A stretch of DNA of 64,000 bases from JACDAV01 sp964626755. GTDB taxonomy: Bacteria > Chloroflexota > Limnocylindria > Limnocylindrales > CSP1-4. The notes beneath the pieces are model-generated. The model did no database searches. It was not told where the DNA came from and saw nothing but the letters and a program-made list of their open reading frames with translations. The stretch is taken from the NCBI GenBank assembly GCA_964626755.1, contig CAZVGO010000008.1, positions 10,718 to 74,717 of the forward strand, written 5' to 3'. Position numbers and translations under genes: made by a program. Below are positions 1 to 7,687 of this stretch, piece by piece; positions within the stretch are counted from its first letter, which is position 1; each line of letters opens with the position of its first letter.

Positions 1-442
1 TGTCCGAGACTTGCGGAATGACCTGCGGCAGGGCGAGGACGACGAACAGGATCTGGACGATGAGCGGGGTGCCGCGGACGAGCGACACGTACACGCTCGC
101 CACGGAGTAGACGACTGGGTGACGCGAGATCCGCCCGAGCGCCCCGAGCGTGGCGAGGATCACCGCGCCCACGATCGAGACGACGGAGATGAAGATCGTC
201 GCGGAAACGCCACCGAGGATGTACGGCGCCCAGATCGCCAGGAAGTCCGTGTCGATCTTGCCTGCCGCCGCGAGGCTCCCGACGAGCACGCCGATGACGA
301 CCACCCAGGTCAGGACGAAGATGACCCGGAACCGGAAGCGCGCCCGGGCCCGCGCCGACGCGATCTCCTGGACGATCGCGGCGGGATGGCTCCGCCTGAT
401 CTCGTCCAGGATCGCGACCTGCTGCGGGCCCGAGTGGCTCAC
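1..442 (-). CDS. Polar amino-acid ABC transporter permease, C-terminus cut by window edge
   Basis: Inner-membrane permease of the HisM/GlnP type that would pass an amino acid delivered by a binding protein. The first 147 codons are visible. Residues 1-36 are cytoplasmic, followed by hydrophobic segments at about 38-59, 72-101 and 112-141. The motif SLVRGTPLIVQ (120-130) is characteristic of polar amino-acid permeases. The GTG start at 442 is chosen because GGGAGGGAG lies just upstream and no ATG fits. It follows the binding-protein gene (stop at 471) by 28 bases on the same strand, so the two form one uptake unit. An ATPase would be expected beyond the window. The family call is firm; the substrate cannot be read from the sequence. 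Confidence 0.85.
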   Translation of the reverse strand, partial: MSHSGPQQVAILDEIRRSHPAAIVQEIASARARARFRFRVIFVLTWVVVIGVLVGSLAAAGKIDTDFLAIWAPYILGGVSATIFISVVSIVGAVILATLGALGRISRHPVVYSVASVYVSLVRGTPLIVQILFVVLALPQVIPQVSD

Positions 443-470
443 TGGACTCCCTCCCGGCGAGGGCGCTGGC

Positions 471-1355
471 TCAGCCGCCCTGCTTCTTCGTCAGGTCCGA
501 ACCGAACCACTTCGTCGAGAACCCGGACAGCGTTCCGTCCGCGTGCATTTCATTGACCATCTCGGTCACGCGAGCGAGAAAGTCGGTCGTGTCCGGCCCG
601 CTCTTGTCGAGCGAGACCGCGAGCGGCTCGAAGAAGACCGGATCCCCGATCGCGACGAGCGGCAAGCCGTCGTCGATCGCCGCCTGGACGGTCGTCAGCG
701 AGCTGAGCCAGCCGTCCCAGTCGCGCCGGCCGGCCTTCCACGACTCGGCGCACAGCCGGTCCGTCGTCTGGGTCGTCGCGACGGCCCCGCTCGGCGCCGT
801 CGTCGTCGGCGCTTCCGTCCCGAAGTCGAGGGCCCCGTTCAGCCAGTCGAGGTAGGTCGTCGCTTCACCGACGCAGATCGTCTTGCCGGCGAGACCGTCG
901 AGGGTCGTGATCCCGGACGCCGTGCTCGCGGCCATCTGGGCGGGCGTGTAGTAGTACGGCGGGCTGAAGTCCAGGACCGCCTGGCGCTGCGAGGTGATCG
1001 TCATCGAGCCGACGCTCATGTCCCACCGTCCGCCCCAGCTTCCGGCGGTGATGAGGTCCCAGCTCGGGGTGGTGAACTCGATCTCGACGCCGAGGCGGTC
1101 GGCGATCTCCGTCGCGACATCGATGTCGAAGCCCTCGTACGTCCCGGCGGGCGTCAGCTCCGACTGGGGTGGGTACTGCGGGTCCGTCGAGACGCGCACC
1201 TTCCCGGCCTTCACGGTGAGGTCGAGCAGCCCGCCCGCGATCGGCTCGGCCCCCATCGACGGCGCCGCCGGGGACGGCGACGCACCAGCACTGGTGCAGC
1301 CCACCGCCACGATGGCGACGATCCCCACGAGAGAGCGCAATCGGTCGATCTTCAT
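471..1355 (-). CDS. Amino-acid ABC transporter substrate-binding lipoprotein (SBP_bac_3 family)
   Basis: Extracellular solute receptor for the adjacent permease. The 294-residue protein begins with a lipoprotein signal whose lipobox AVGC puts the modified Cys at residue 20, followed by a Ser/Pro/Ala linker. The body shows family hallmarks: YEGFDIDVATEIADRLGV, then GRWDMSVGSMTITSQRQ, then LDFSPPYYYTPAQM. These are the ligand-cleft strands of family 3 binding proteins. The ATG at 1355 is preferred over longer in-frame starts because GGAGGAG precedes it by 6 bases and the signal peptide then starts at residue 1. It sits 28 bases after livF, so the polar amino-acid genes may be read through from the liv operon. 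Ligand unknown. Confidence 0.9.
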   Translation of the reverse strand: MKIDRLRSLVGIVAIVAVGCTSAGASPSPAAPSMGAEPIAGGLLDLTVKAGKVRVSTDPQYPPQSELTPAGTYEGFDIDVATEIADRLGVEIEFTTPSWDLITAGSWGGRWDMSVGSMTITSQRQAVLDFSPPYYYTPAQMAASTASGITTLDGLAGKTICVGEATTYLDWLNGALDFGTEAPTTTAPSGAVATTQTTDRLCAESWKAGRRDWDGWLSSLTTVQAAIDDGLPLVAIGDPVFFEPLAVSLDKSGPDTTDFLARVTEMVNEMHADGTLSGFSTKWFGSDLTKKQGG

Positions 1356-1383
1356 TGTCTCCTCCATCCCATTCTGCGCGTCC

Positions 1384-2097
1384 TCAGGCGATGCCCAGGT
1401 AGACCTTCTGGACCATCGGATTCTCGCGCAAGTTCTCGGCTCGGTCACTCAGCACGATCCGGCCCGTCTCGATGACGTATCCGCGATCGGCGATCTGCAG
1501 GGCCATGCGGGCGTTCTGCTCGACGAGGAGTATTGTGGTCCCCTCCTCGTGAAGTCGCTTGATCGTCGCGAAGATCCCGTCGACGAGCACCGGGGCGAGG
1601 CCCATCGAAGGCTCATCGAGGAGAAGGACCTTCGGACTGGCCATCAGCGCCCGGCCGATCGCGAGCATTTGCTGCTCACCGCCGCTCAGCGTGCCGGCGA
1701 CCTGGCCCCGTCGCTCCTTGAGCCTCGGGAACATGGCAAAGGCGCGCTCGATGCCGGCCCTGACGTCGGCCTCGTCGGGGACCGTGTAGGCGCCCATCCT
1801 GAGGTTCTCGGTCACCGTGAGGCGGGCAAAGGTGCGCCGGCCTTCGGGGACCTGGACGACGCCCCGCGCGACGATCTCGTGGCTGGCGACCCCGGCCAGG
1901 TCCTCGCCCCGCAGCCGGATGTGTCCGGACCGCGGCGCGACGAGACCGCAGATCGTGTTGAGGGTCGTCGACTTGCCGGCGCCGTTCGCCCCGATCAGCG
2001 TGACGATCTCGCCCTCGCCGACCTCCAGCGACAGGCCCTGGAGGGCATGGATGTTGCCGTAGTAGGTGTGAAGGTCGGCGACTTCGAGGATGGCCAT
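1384..2097 (-). CDS. livF: Branched-chain amino-acid ABC transporter ATPase LivF
   Basis: One of the two cytoplasmic ATPases that drive high-affinity branched-chain amino-acid uptake. The 237 residues match the usual LivF length. Walker A is GANGAGKST (36-44), the signature is LSGGEQQML (137-145) and Walker B ends in LLLDEPSMGL (158-167). The stretch VPEGRRTFARLTVTENL is typical of LivF and separates it from LivG. It is the last gene of livK-H-M-G-F, starting 4 bases after the livG stop, which implies translational coupling. Related HAAT transporters also move amides, so the ligand range is inferred. Confidence 0.95.
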   Translation of the reverse strand: MAILEVADLHTYYGNIHALQGLSLEVGEGEIVTLIGANGAGKSTTLNTICGLVAPRSGHIRLRGEDLAGVASHEIVARGVVQVPEGRRTFARLTVTENLRMGAYTVPDEADVRAGIERAFAMFPRLKERRGQVAGTLSGGEQQMLAIGRALMASPKVLLLDEPSMGLAPVLVDGIFATIKRLHEEGTTILLVEQNARMALQIADRGYVIETGRIVLSDRAENLRENPMVQKVYLGIA

Positions 2098-2101
2098 CGG
2101 G

Positions 2102-2932
2102 TCACGGCCCCGCGGACACGGGCCCGTCCGGCCCCGGAGCCGGGGCGGACCGTGCGGTCGGCTCGGGGACGCTGCCGCGGCCGAGATACGCCTCGATCAC
2201 CCGCGGGTTGTTCTGGATCTCGACGGGCGTCCCCTCGGCGATCTTCTCGCCATAGTCGAGCACGGTGATCCGATCGGAGATGCCCATGACGACGCGCATC
2301 TCGTGCTCGATCAGCAGGATCGTGATCTCGAGCTCATCGCGCAGCCGCTTGATGAACTCGGTCATCTGGTGGGTTTCGGCCGGGTTCATCCCCGCGGTCG
2401 GCTCGTCGAGGAGGAGCAGTCGCGGCCGCATCGCGAGCGCGCGGCCAACCTCCAGGCGGCGCTGGTCGCCGTAGGGCAGCTTCGTCGCCAGCGTGTCTCC
2501 CTTGCCACGGAGGCCGACGAACTCGAGCAGGCGGCGCGCCTCCACGTCCGCCCGTCGCTCTTCGGCCTGGACCCCGGGCGTCCGCAGCACGGCGCCGATC
2601 CACGTCGAGGTGAGGAGGTGATGCTGGCCGACGAGGATGTTTTCCATTGCGGTGACGTTTCCGAACAGCCGGATGTTCTGGTAGGTCCTCCCGATTCCGA
2701 GCTTGGCGATGAGGTCGCGCCGGAGGTCGTGGATCGGCGTCCCGTCGAAAACGATCCGCCCCGCATCGATCCGATAGAAGCCTGCGATGCAGTTGAAGAA
2801 TGTCGTCTTGCCCGCGCCGTTCGGCCCGATGACGCTGACGATCGCCCCCGGCTCCACCCCGAAGTCGAGCTCATGAACGGCGACGAGGCCGCCGAATCGC
2901 TTGGTCACGCCCTCGGCGACGAGCAACGGCAT
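2102..2932 (-). CDS. livG: Branched-chain amino-acid ABC transporter ATPase LivG
   Basis: Partner ATPase of LivF. The protein has 276 residues: Walker A GPNGAGKTT at 36-44, the LivG-specific RTYQNIRLFGNVTAMENIL region, a signature in the LivG form LPYGDQRRLEVGRAL and Walker B LLLLDEPTAGMNP. The C-terminus carries a Pro/Ala-rich tail of about 20 residues not needed for the fold. The gene lies between livM (stop 2948) and livF in one operon, with 15 bases separating livM from livG. Confidence 0.95.
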   Translation of the reverse strand: MPLLVAEGVTKRFGGLVAVHELDFGVEPGAIVSVIGPNGAGKTTFFNCIAGFYRIDAGRIVFDGTPIHDLRRDLIAKLGIGRTYQNIRLFGNVTAMENILVGQHHLLTSTWIGAVLRTPGVQAEERRADVEARRLLEFVGLRGKGDTLATKLPYGDQRRLEVGRALAMRPRLLLLDEPTAGMNPAETHQMTEFIKRLRDELEITILLIEHEMRVVMGISDRITVLDYGEKIAEGTPVEIQNNPRVIEAYLGRGSVPEPTARSAPAPGPDGPVSAGP

Positions 2933-2947
2933 CGCGTTCGCCCCGGA

Positions 2948-4663
2948 TTACCCGGCCGCCGGCCGCGGGGCCGAAACGTCCGCGGGGGCAACGTTGTCCT
3001 CGACGTGCAGCTCACGCCGGATGCTTCGCGACGGCAGGAGGCCCTCGGGCCGGTAGCGCATCATCGCGATCAGGGCGATCCCGTAGAACAGGAATCGGTA
3101 CTCGGAGAACTCGCGGAACAGCTCCGGTACGCCGATGAGGAAGATCGCTCCGACCACGACCCCGGGGATGCTCCCCATCCCCCCGACGATGATCAGCGAG
3201 ACGACGTTGATCGAGACGAACAGCTGGATGCTGCTGGCGAAGATCGAGCCCACGAGGCCGGCGAAGATGGCGCCTCCGAGCCCGGCGAACGCCGCCCCCA
3301 GCATGTAGGCCAGGAGCTTCGTCTGGACGAGGTTGATCCCGAGCGCCTCGGCGACGTCCTCGTCCTCGCGGATCGCCACCCATGCCCGCCCCAGACGGGA
3401 CGATCGGAGGCGCCAGGCGACGAAGGCGATGAGCGCCGCGCAGGCCAGCGAGATGTAGTAGATCTGGTTCGGCCCCGAGAGGAAGTGGTCGGGGTTCACC
3501 TCGATCGGCTTGGGGATGTTGATGATGCCGCGCGGGCCGCCGAGCAGGGGCTTCAGGAGATCCGAGCCGGCGAGGATGCGGATGATCTCGCCGAAGCCGA
3601 GCGTGGCGATCGCGAGGTAGTCGCCCCGGATGCCGAGGATGGGCAGGCCCAGGAACGCACCGAAGGCCATCGCGAAGAGGATCGCGAAGGGGACAGCCGC
3701 CCAGAACGGCCACTGCGCGATGCCGAACTCCGCGGTCGACGTCAGCAGGCCCACCGTGTAGGCGCCCACCGCGAAGAACGCGACGAACCCGAGATCGAGA
3801 AGGCCGGCCAGGCCCAGCGTGATGTTGAGGCCCAGGCCCATGAGGACGTACAGGGCGACGAGGGCGACGACCTGGGCGAAGAACGAGCCGAGCGCGAGAG
3901 GCAGGGCGAGCACAAGGATCAGGCCGGAGACGACTGCCGGCATGACCAGCAGCCGCTGGGTGGTCGCCGGCAGGCTCGCATAGCGCTGGCGCGGCCGGAC
4001 GATCCGCCTGAGGTAGCGCAGGCCGCTGACCGAGGCGAGCGTGACGAGTGCCCCGACGGGCGTCAGCCCTTCCGGCGCGAAGAGGATTCGGGCGAGCCCG
4101 GCAAGGCTGGTGGCGAGCATCGGCGTGCGCACCAGCCCGGCGAACAGGCCGAGGAGGACGAGCGAACCGAGCCCCCAGGTCACCGGGATCCGAATGGCCA
4201 GGGGCAGCAGCGAGAAGGCGCCGGCCCCTCCCCCCAGCAGCACCCCGAGCAGCGGCGGGATCCACGCCCCCGCGACGCCGAGCCCGAAGGTCAGCAGGCC
4301 GTAGAGGACCGGCGAGGCGTTCGGTGCGAAGACCCGCAGGTCGACCAGCGCTCCGAGCACGACGAGCCCGCCGAGGACCAGACCGGTGATCCCACCGGCG
4401 AGCGCGCCCGCCGCGACCGTCGATCGTCGCTCGGAGGGGCCCCGAATTGCAGCCAGGTAGCCCGCTCCGAGGAAGGTCAGGATGAGTGCCGTCTGTCCCA
4501 GCGACACGATGCCGCTGATGAGCGGTCGCCCGTGGAAGATCGGAACGATCCCCACGATGCAGAGGTAGATCGCCACGGCCCCGCCCAGGAGCCCGGCCCG
4601 GAAGACCGGGCGCCAGGCCTCTCGGCTCACGCCGGCCGGTGCGGTGGTCACTTCGTGGGTCAT
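2948..4663 (-). CDS. livM: Branched-chain amino-acid ABC transporter permease LivM with long N-terminal extension
   Basis: Inner-membrane permease subunit. The last roughly 330 residues are ordinary LivM, with GLGLNITLGLAGLLDLG, SLIIVGGMGSIPG and the coupling region DEDVAEALGINLVQTKLLAY. The first roughly 240 residues add about six further hydrophobic segments that a standard LivM of 300-430 residues lacks, giving 571 in total. The ATG at 4663 overlaps the livH stop in ATGA, so the start is set by coupling. The C-terminal 25 residues are polar. The extension may be a membrane anchor particular to this lineage; its role is unknown. Confidence 0.9.
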   Translation of the reverse strand: MTHEVTTAPAGVSREAWRPVFRAGLLGGAVAIYLCIVGIVPIFHGRPLISGIVSLGQTALILTFLGAGYLAAIRGPSERRSTVAAGALAGGITGLVLGGLVVLGALVDLRVFAPNASPVLYGLLTFGLGVAGAWIPPLLGVLLGGGAGAFSLLPLAIRIPVTWGLGSLVLLGLFAGLVRTPMLATSLAGLARILFAPEGLTPVGALVTLASVSGLRYLRRIVRPRQRYASLPATTQRLLVMPAVVSGLILVLALPLALGSFFAQVVALVALYVLMGLGLNITLGLAGLLDLGFVAFFAVGAYTVGLLTSTAEFGIAQWPFWAAVPFAILFAMAFGAFLGLPILGIRGDYLAIATLGFGEIIRILAGSDLLKPLLGGPRGIINIPKPIEVNPDHFLSGPNQIYYISLACAALIAFVAWRLRSSRLGRAWVAIREDEDVAEALGINLVQTKLLAYMLGAAFAGLGGAIFAGLVGSIFASSIQLFVSINVVSLIIVGGMGSIPGVVVGAIFLIGVPELFREFSEYRFLFYGIALIAMMRYRPEGLLPSRSIRRELHVEDNVAPADVSAPRPAAG

Positions 4664-5736
4664 GCCCGCTGGCCGCTGACCCGCTCGCCGAGCAGCCCCG
4701 ATGGACGGAAGACGAGGACCAGCACGAGCATCGTGAAGGCGATGACGTCCTTGAGCTGGTTGGGCGACGGCACCCCCAGCCCGTCGAGGAACAGGGTCGG
4801 GCCGATGGACTCGACCTGTCCGAGGAACAGGCCCCCCAGCATGGCTCCCGGAACGTTGCCGATTCCGCCCAGGACCGCCGCCGTGAACGCCTTGATCCCC
4901 GGGATGAAGCCGCTGAAGAAGAAAACCTGCCTGAAGAGAAGGGCGTACAGGACGCCGGCTGCGCCGGCCATGGCCGCGCCGACGGCGAACGTCGTCACGA
5001 TCGCCCGGTTCACGTCGATCCCCATGAGCGCGGCCGTGCTCTTGTCCTCCGAGACCGCGCGGATCGCCGTGCCCACCTTGGTCCGCATGACGAACAGGTA
5101 CAGCCCGGCCATCATCAGAAGGGCGGACCCGATGACGAGGACGTCGATCCAGCGGATCCTGATGAAGGGGATCGGCACCAGCTCGGACAGCACGCTGACC
5201 GCCGGATAGGCGTAGATCCCCGGACCCAGCAACCCGCGGAAGGTGTACTGGAGGAAGAAGGACGCGCCGATCGCGCTGATCAGCGGCACGAGGCGCGGCG
5301 CGTGGCGGAGCGGCCGGTAGGCGATCCGCTCGACGAGCAGCGCGATCGTCACGGACACTGCCATTGCGACGAGGATCATGACCGCGATCGACAGGAGCGT
5401 GGCGACAGGGTTCAGGTTCAGGAGCCCGGCACCCTCGAGAGTCAGCGCCGTGAAGTAGCCGGCGAAGGCACCGGCCATGAAGATCTCGCCATGGGCGAAG
5501 TTGATCATCCGGAGGATTCCGTAGACCATCGTGTAGCCCAGTGCGATCAGCGCGTAGATGCTCCCCAGCGTCGCCCCGTTGACCGCCAGCCCGAGCCAGG
5601 TTTCGAGGGAGTACTTGCCTCCCGCGATGGTCGCCGCCGAGCCGACGACGACGATGACGATGACGGCGAGCCGGAACGACCAGAGGAACGCGACGATTGC
5701 CGCGTCCGTCAGCCGCTCGACCCAACTTCCCTTCAT
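4660..5736 (-). CDS. livH: Branched-chain amino-acid ABC transporter permease LivH
   Basis: Second permease subunit of the branched-chain system. The 358-residue protein has a hydrophobic helix at about 12-30, then the LivH core: ATLGSIYALIALGYTMVYG, RMINFAHGEIFMAGAFAGY and the cytoplasmic loop TAIRAVSEDKSTAALMGIDV that contacts the ATPases. It ends with VLVFRPSGLLGE, the usual LivH C-terminus. It opens the permease-ATPase part of the operon and overlaps livM by four bases. A hairpin separates it from livK upstream. Confidence 0.95.
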   Translation of the reverse strand: MKGSWVERLTDAAIVAFLWSFRLAVIVIVVVGSAATIAGGKYSLETWLGLAVNGATLGSIYALIALGYTMVYGILRMINFAHGEIFMAGAFAGYFTALTLEGAGLLNLNPVATLLSIAVMILVAMAVSVTIALLVERIAYRPLRHAPRLVPLISAIGASFFLQYTFRGLLGPGIYAYPAVSVLSELVPIPFIRIRWIDVLVIGSALLMMAGLYLFVMRTKVGTAIRAVSEDKSTAALMGIDVNRAIVTTFAVGAAMAGAAGVLYALLFRQVFFFSGFIPGIKAFTAAVLGGIGNVPGAMLGGLFLGQVESIGPTLFLDGLGVPSPNQLKDVIAFTMLVLVLVFRPSGLLGERVSGQRA

Positions 5737-5773
5737 CGGCCGCTCCTGCTCGACAGGAAATCGCCCGGATACA

Positions 5774-5805
5774 GGTGAGCCGGGCGGCTGATCGCCCGGC
5801 TCACC
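5774..5805 (-). terminator. Hairpin between livK and livH, likely attenuator or partial terminator
   Basis: GGTGAGCCGGGCG (5774-5786) pairs perfectly with CGCCCGGCTCACC (5793-5805) across the six-base loop GCTGAT, a 13-bp GC-rich stem. It lies in the 103-base gap between livK and livH, and all flanking genes run on the minus strand. No U-run follows, so full termination is doubtful. Such a stem could stabilise the livK message or limit read-through so that the binding protein is made in excess. That role is inferred. Confidence 0.7.
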
Positions 5806-5839
5806 GTGAATACTCAGGCCACGAGGTGCCCGATCGGCC

Positions 5840-7078
5840 TCAGCGGGTCGGCCAGATCGGCGCCTCCGGTGGCCACTGGCCGCCGGTCTCCCGGGCGGTG
5901 ACCTGGTAGACCGCGATGACCGGTGCCCCGCAGTCGCCCGAGGCGCTGCACGACAGCGTCCCTGTCACGCCCGCGTGGTTCACCGTCCCATAGATCGCGT
6001 CGCGGAGCGCCTTCTTCGGGACGTGGACAGTTCCGTCTGCCGCCTTGACCGCCACCTTCTCGAGCGCATTGAACATGATGTTCGCCGCGTCGTAGGCGTG
6101 GGCGTGGAAGATCTGGAGCGGTTCGCCGCCGTACTTCGCGCGGTGCTTCTCGAGGAACTGCTGGTATCCGGCCGGGAAGGCCGAGAAGTCCGGGCTGGAG
6201 AGGTACATTCCCTCCGCGTTCGGCCCGGCCGCGTTGATGAAGTCCCCGGAGAAGAGCCCGTCCGAACCCATGAGGACCGTGTCGCTCAGGCCCGCAACCT
6301 CGGCCGCCTGGGCGGTCACGAAGCCACCTTCGGCGGTGAAGATCGGGTAGTAGAGGAGGTCAGGGCTCTCGGCTGCGACTCGGGTGAGCACGGGCTTCAT
6401 GTCCGTCTGACCCCTCGAGACGGCCTCCTGGAGGAGCACTTCTCCACCCAGGTCCGTGAACTCGTCGACGAAGACCTGCTGGAGTGCCTCCGCATACGCG
6501 CTGCCGTCGTGGACGGTCGCCGCAGTCCGCAGCTCCAGCTCGTTGTAGACGAACTCGGCGGCTGCCTTGCCCTGGAACGCGTCGCTGTGCGCCGTCCGCA
6601 GGTAGCCCGCGTACGTCGCGTCGCGATCGGGGAATGTCAGCCCCGGTCGGGTGTTCGACGGCGAGATCGTCGTCAGGCCGGCATCGGTGAGCGTCTTGAT
6701 GCCGCCCACGGTCTCGTCCGAGCAGACCGAGCCGATCAGGCCCACGATCGTCGTGTCCGCGGCCAGCTTCTGCGCGGCCGTGGCGCCGCCCTCGGGCGTG
6801 CACAGGCCGTCCTCGGTTGTGAGGCGGACGTCATGGTCGAGGAGCTTTCCGCCGCGATCGTCGATCGCGATCTCGACGCCGCGCTTGGCGTCCTCCCCGA
6901 GGGCCGCGTCGGGGCCGGACAGTACGCCCCAGAACGCGATGTGTAGCGGTTCGCCGGCTGGGATGGTCACGACGCCCAGCTCGTCGGCAGGCGGAGAGGA
7001 GCCCCCTCCCCCAGGGGTGCAGGCCGCGAAGGCGAGCAGCGCGGCCGCGGCGAGCGCGCCGACTCTGGTCAGTCTCAT
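5840..7078 (-). CDS. livK: Branched-chain amino-acid binding lipoprotein LivK
   Basis: Extracellular receptor (type 1 periplasmic-binding fold) for the liv system. The 412 residues start with a lipoprotein signal; lipobox FAAC places Cys at residue 20, followed by a Gly/Ser/Pro linker. Family motifs include HIAFWGVLSGPDAALGEDAKRG, VIGLIGSVCSDETV and the C-terminal NIMFNALEKV region. AGGAGGAGACT precedes the ATG. It is the promoter-proximal gene of livKHMGF and has a 5' leader of about 225 bases if the promoter-like site near 7308-7335 is used. The exact ligand could be an amide or another aliphatic amino acid. Confidence 0.92.
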   Translation of the reverse strand: MRLTRVGALAAAALLAFAACTPGGGGSSPPADELGVVTIPAGEPLHIAFWGVLSGPDAALGEDAKRGVEIAIDDRGGKLLDHDVRLTTEDGLCTPEGGATAAQKLAADTTIVGLIGSVCSDETVGGIKTLTDAGLTTISPSNTRPGLTFPDRDATYAGYLRTAHSDAFQGKAAAEFVYNELELRTAATVHDGSAYAEALQQVFVDEFTDLGGEVLLQEAVSRGQTDMKPVLTRVAAESPDLLYYPIFTAEGGFVTAQAAEVAGLSDTVLMGSDGLFSGDFINAAGPNAEGMYLSSPDFSAFPAGYQQFLEKHRAKYGGEPLQIFHAHAYDAANIMFNALEKVAVKAADGTVHVPKKALRDAIYGTVNHAGVTGTLSCSASGDCGAPVIAVYQVTARETGGQWPPEAPIWPTR

Positions 7079-7097
7079 TCAGTCTCCTCCTACGCTT

Positions 7098-7120
7098 GGT
7101 GAGCCGGCCTTCCGGTCACC
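7098..7120 (-). promoter_or_regulatory. Leader hairpin upstream of livK
   Basis: GGTGA and CCGG (7098-7107, with one bulged G) pair with CCGG and TCACC (7112-7120) across a CCTT loop, about 20 bases upstream of the livK start. It lies between the predicted promoter and the ribosome binding site. It could affect livK translation or simply be leader structure. Low confidence. Confidence 0.3.
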
Positions 7121-7307
7121 TCCGGGCGGGGTCCCCGGCCGCTGCGAGCGAGCGGCCCCCCGGTCCGGCGCCCCCGGCCCTGTCGTGCCATTCCGCAGAG
7201 GGCTTCCGCCGGTGCGGGATGACAGCGACGGGTTCACGCCGGTGGGTCGTGTGCGGGGCGCAACCTCCATGCTCGGGCGGCGCGGGTGGCCGCCGAAGCG
7301 ATGCCGT

Positions 7308-7335
7308 ATCATAGGCATCGACGCCCCGAATGCAA
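7308..7335 (-). promoter_or_regulatory. Putative livK promoter with an inverted repeat over the -10
   Basis: Read on the minus strand, TTGCAT (7335-7330) is followed after 16 bases by TATGAT (7313-7308), a good -10 hexamer and a weak -35. The -10 sits in the centre of an inverted repeat: CGATGCC (7299-7305) and GGCATCG (7314-7320) flank GTATCATA. A repressor bound there would cover the -10. This is the only clear promoter-like site found in the 7079-7683 gap; the rest of that 605-base stretch holds the leader hairpin and a possible small ORF. Confidence 0.45.
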
Positions 7336-7564
7336 CACCAGCCTCCCGCGACCCGGGCGTGGCTGTCGAGCGAGTCATCGCTCGCCACCCCCGTGCGGTC
7401 AGCGGGGCCGGTGCGACCCGATCGGGCCCCCGATCGGGGCGGTCGCAACGGGGATGCTCCGTCCTCTACGAGGTACGACCCGTCGGCGTGGAATACCTGG
7501 TCCGACCGGCCCGGAAGATCGGCCGGCAACAAGGGCTGCACCGTCGTCGGGGCGGGGCGCCGAA

Positions 7565-7687
7565 ATGAATGAAACGAGCCGTCGCCGCGGCCGGGGCCAC
7601 CGCGCGACGCGCTCCAAGCCTGTGCCCGCCGTGCAGCGAGATCGCGCCGGCGGAGCGCTCCAGGATCTGATCAAGGAGTCATCGTGA
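7565..7687 (+). CDS. Possible 40-residue basic leader ORF overlapping the NYN gene
   Basis: A short Arg-rich reading frame, starting MNETSRRRGRGHRATRSK, whose TGA (7685-7687) overlaps the GTG start of the NYN gene in GTGA. The overlap is typical of translational coupling. The ribosome binding site in front of its own ATG is weak, whereas AAGGAG before the NYN start is good and lies inside this ORF. It resembles no family I recognise and may be a chance frame in GC-rich DNA. Confidence 0.3.
   Translation: MNETSRRRGRGHRATRSKPVPAVQRDRAGGALQDLIKESS

Noticed and set aside
2090..5209. 1039-codon plus-strand frame opposite livG/livM/livH
   Set aside because: Low-complexity Arg/Asp/Glu-rich composition and complete overlap with recognised transporter genes; a shadow of their codon bias.
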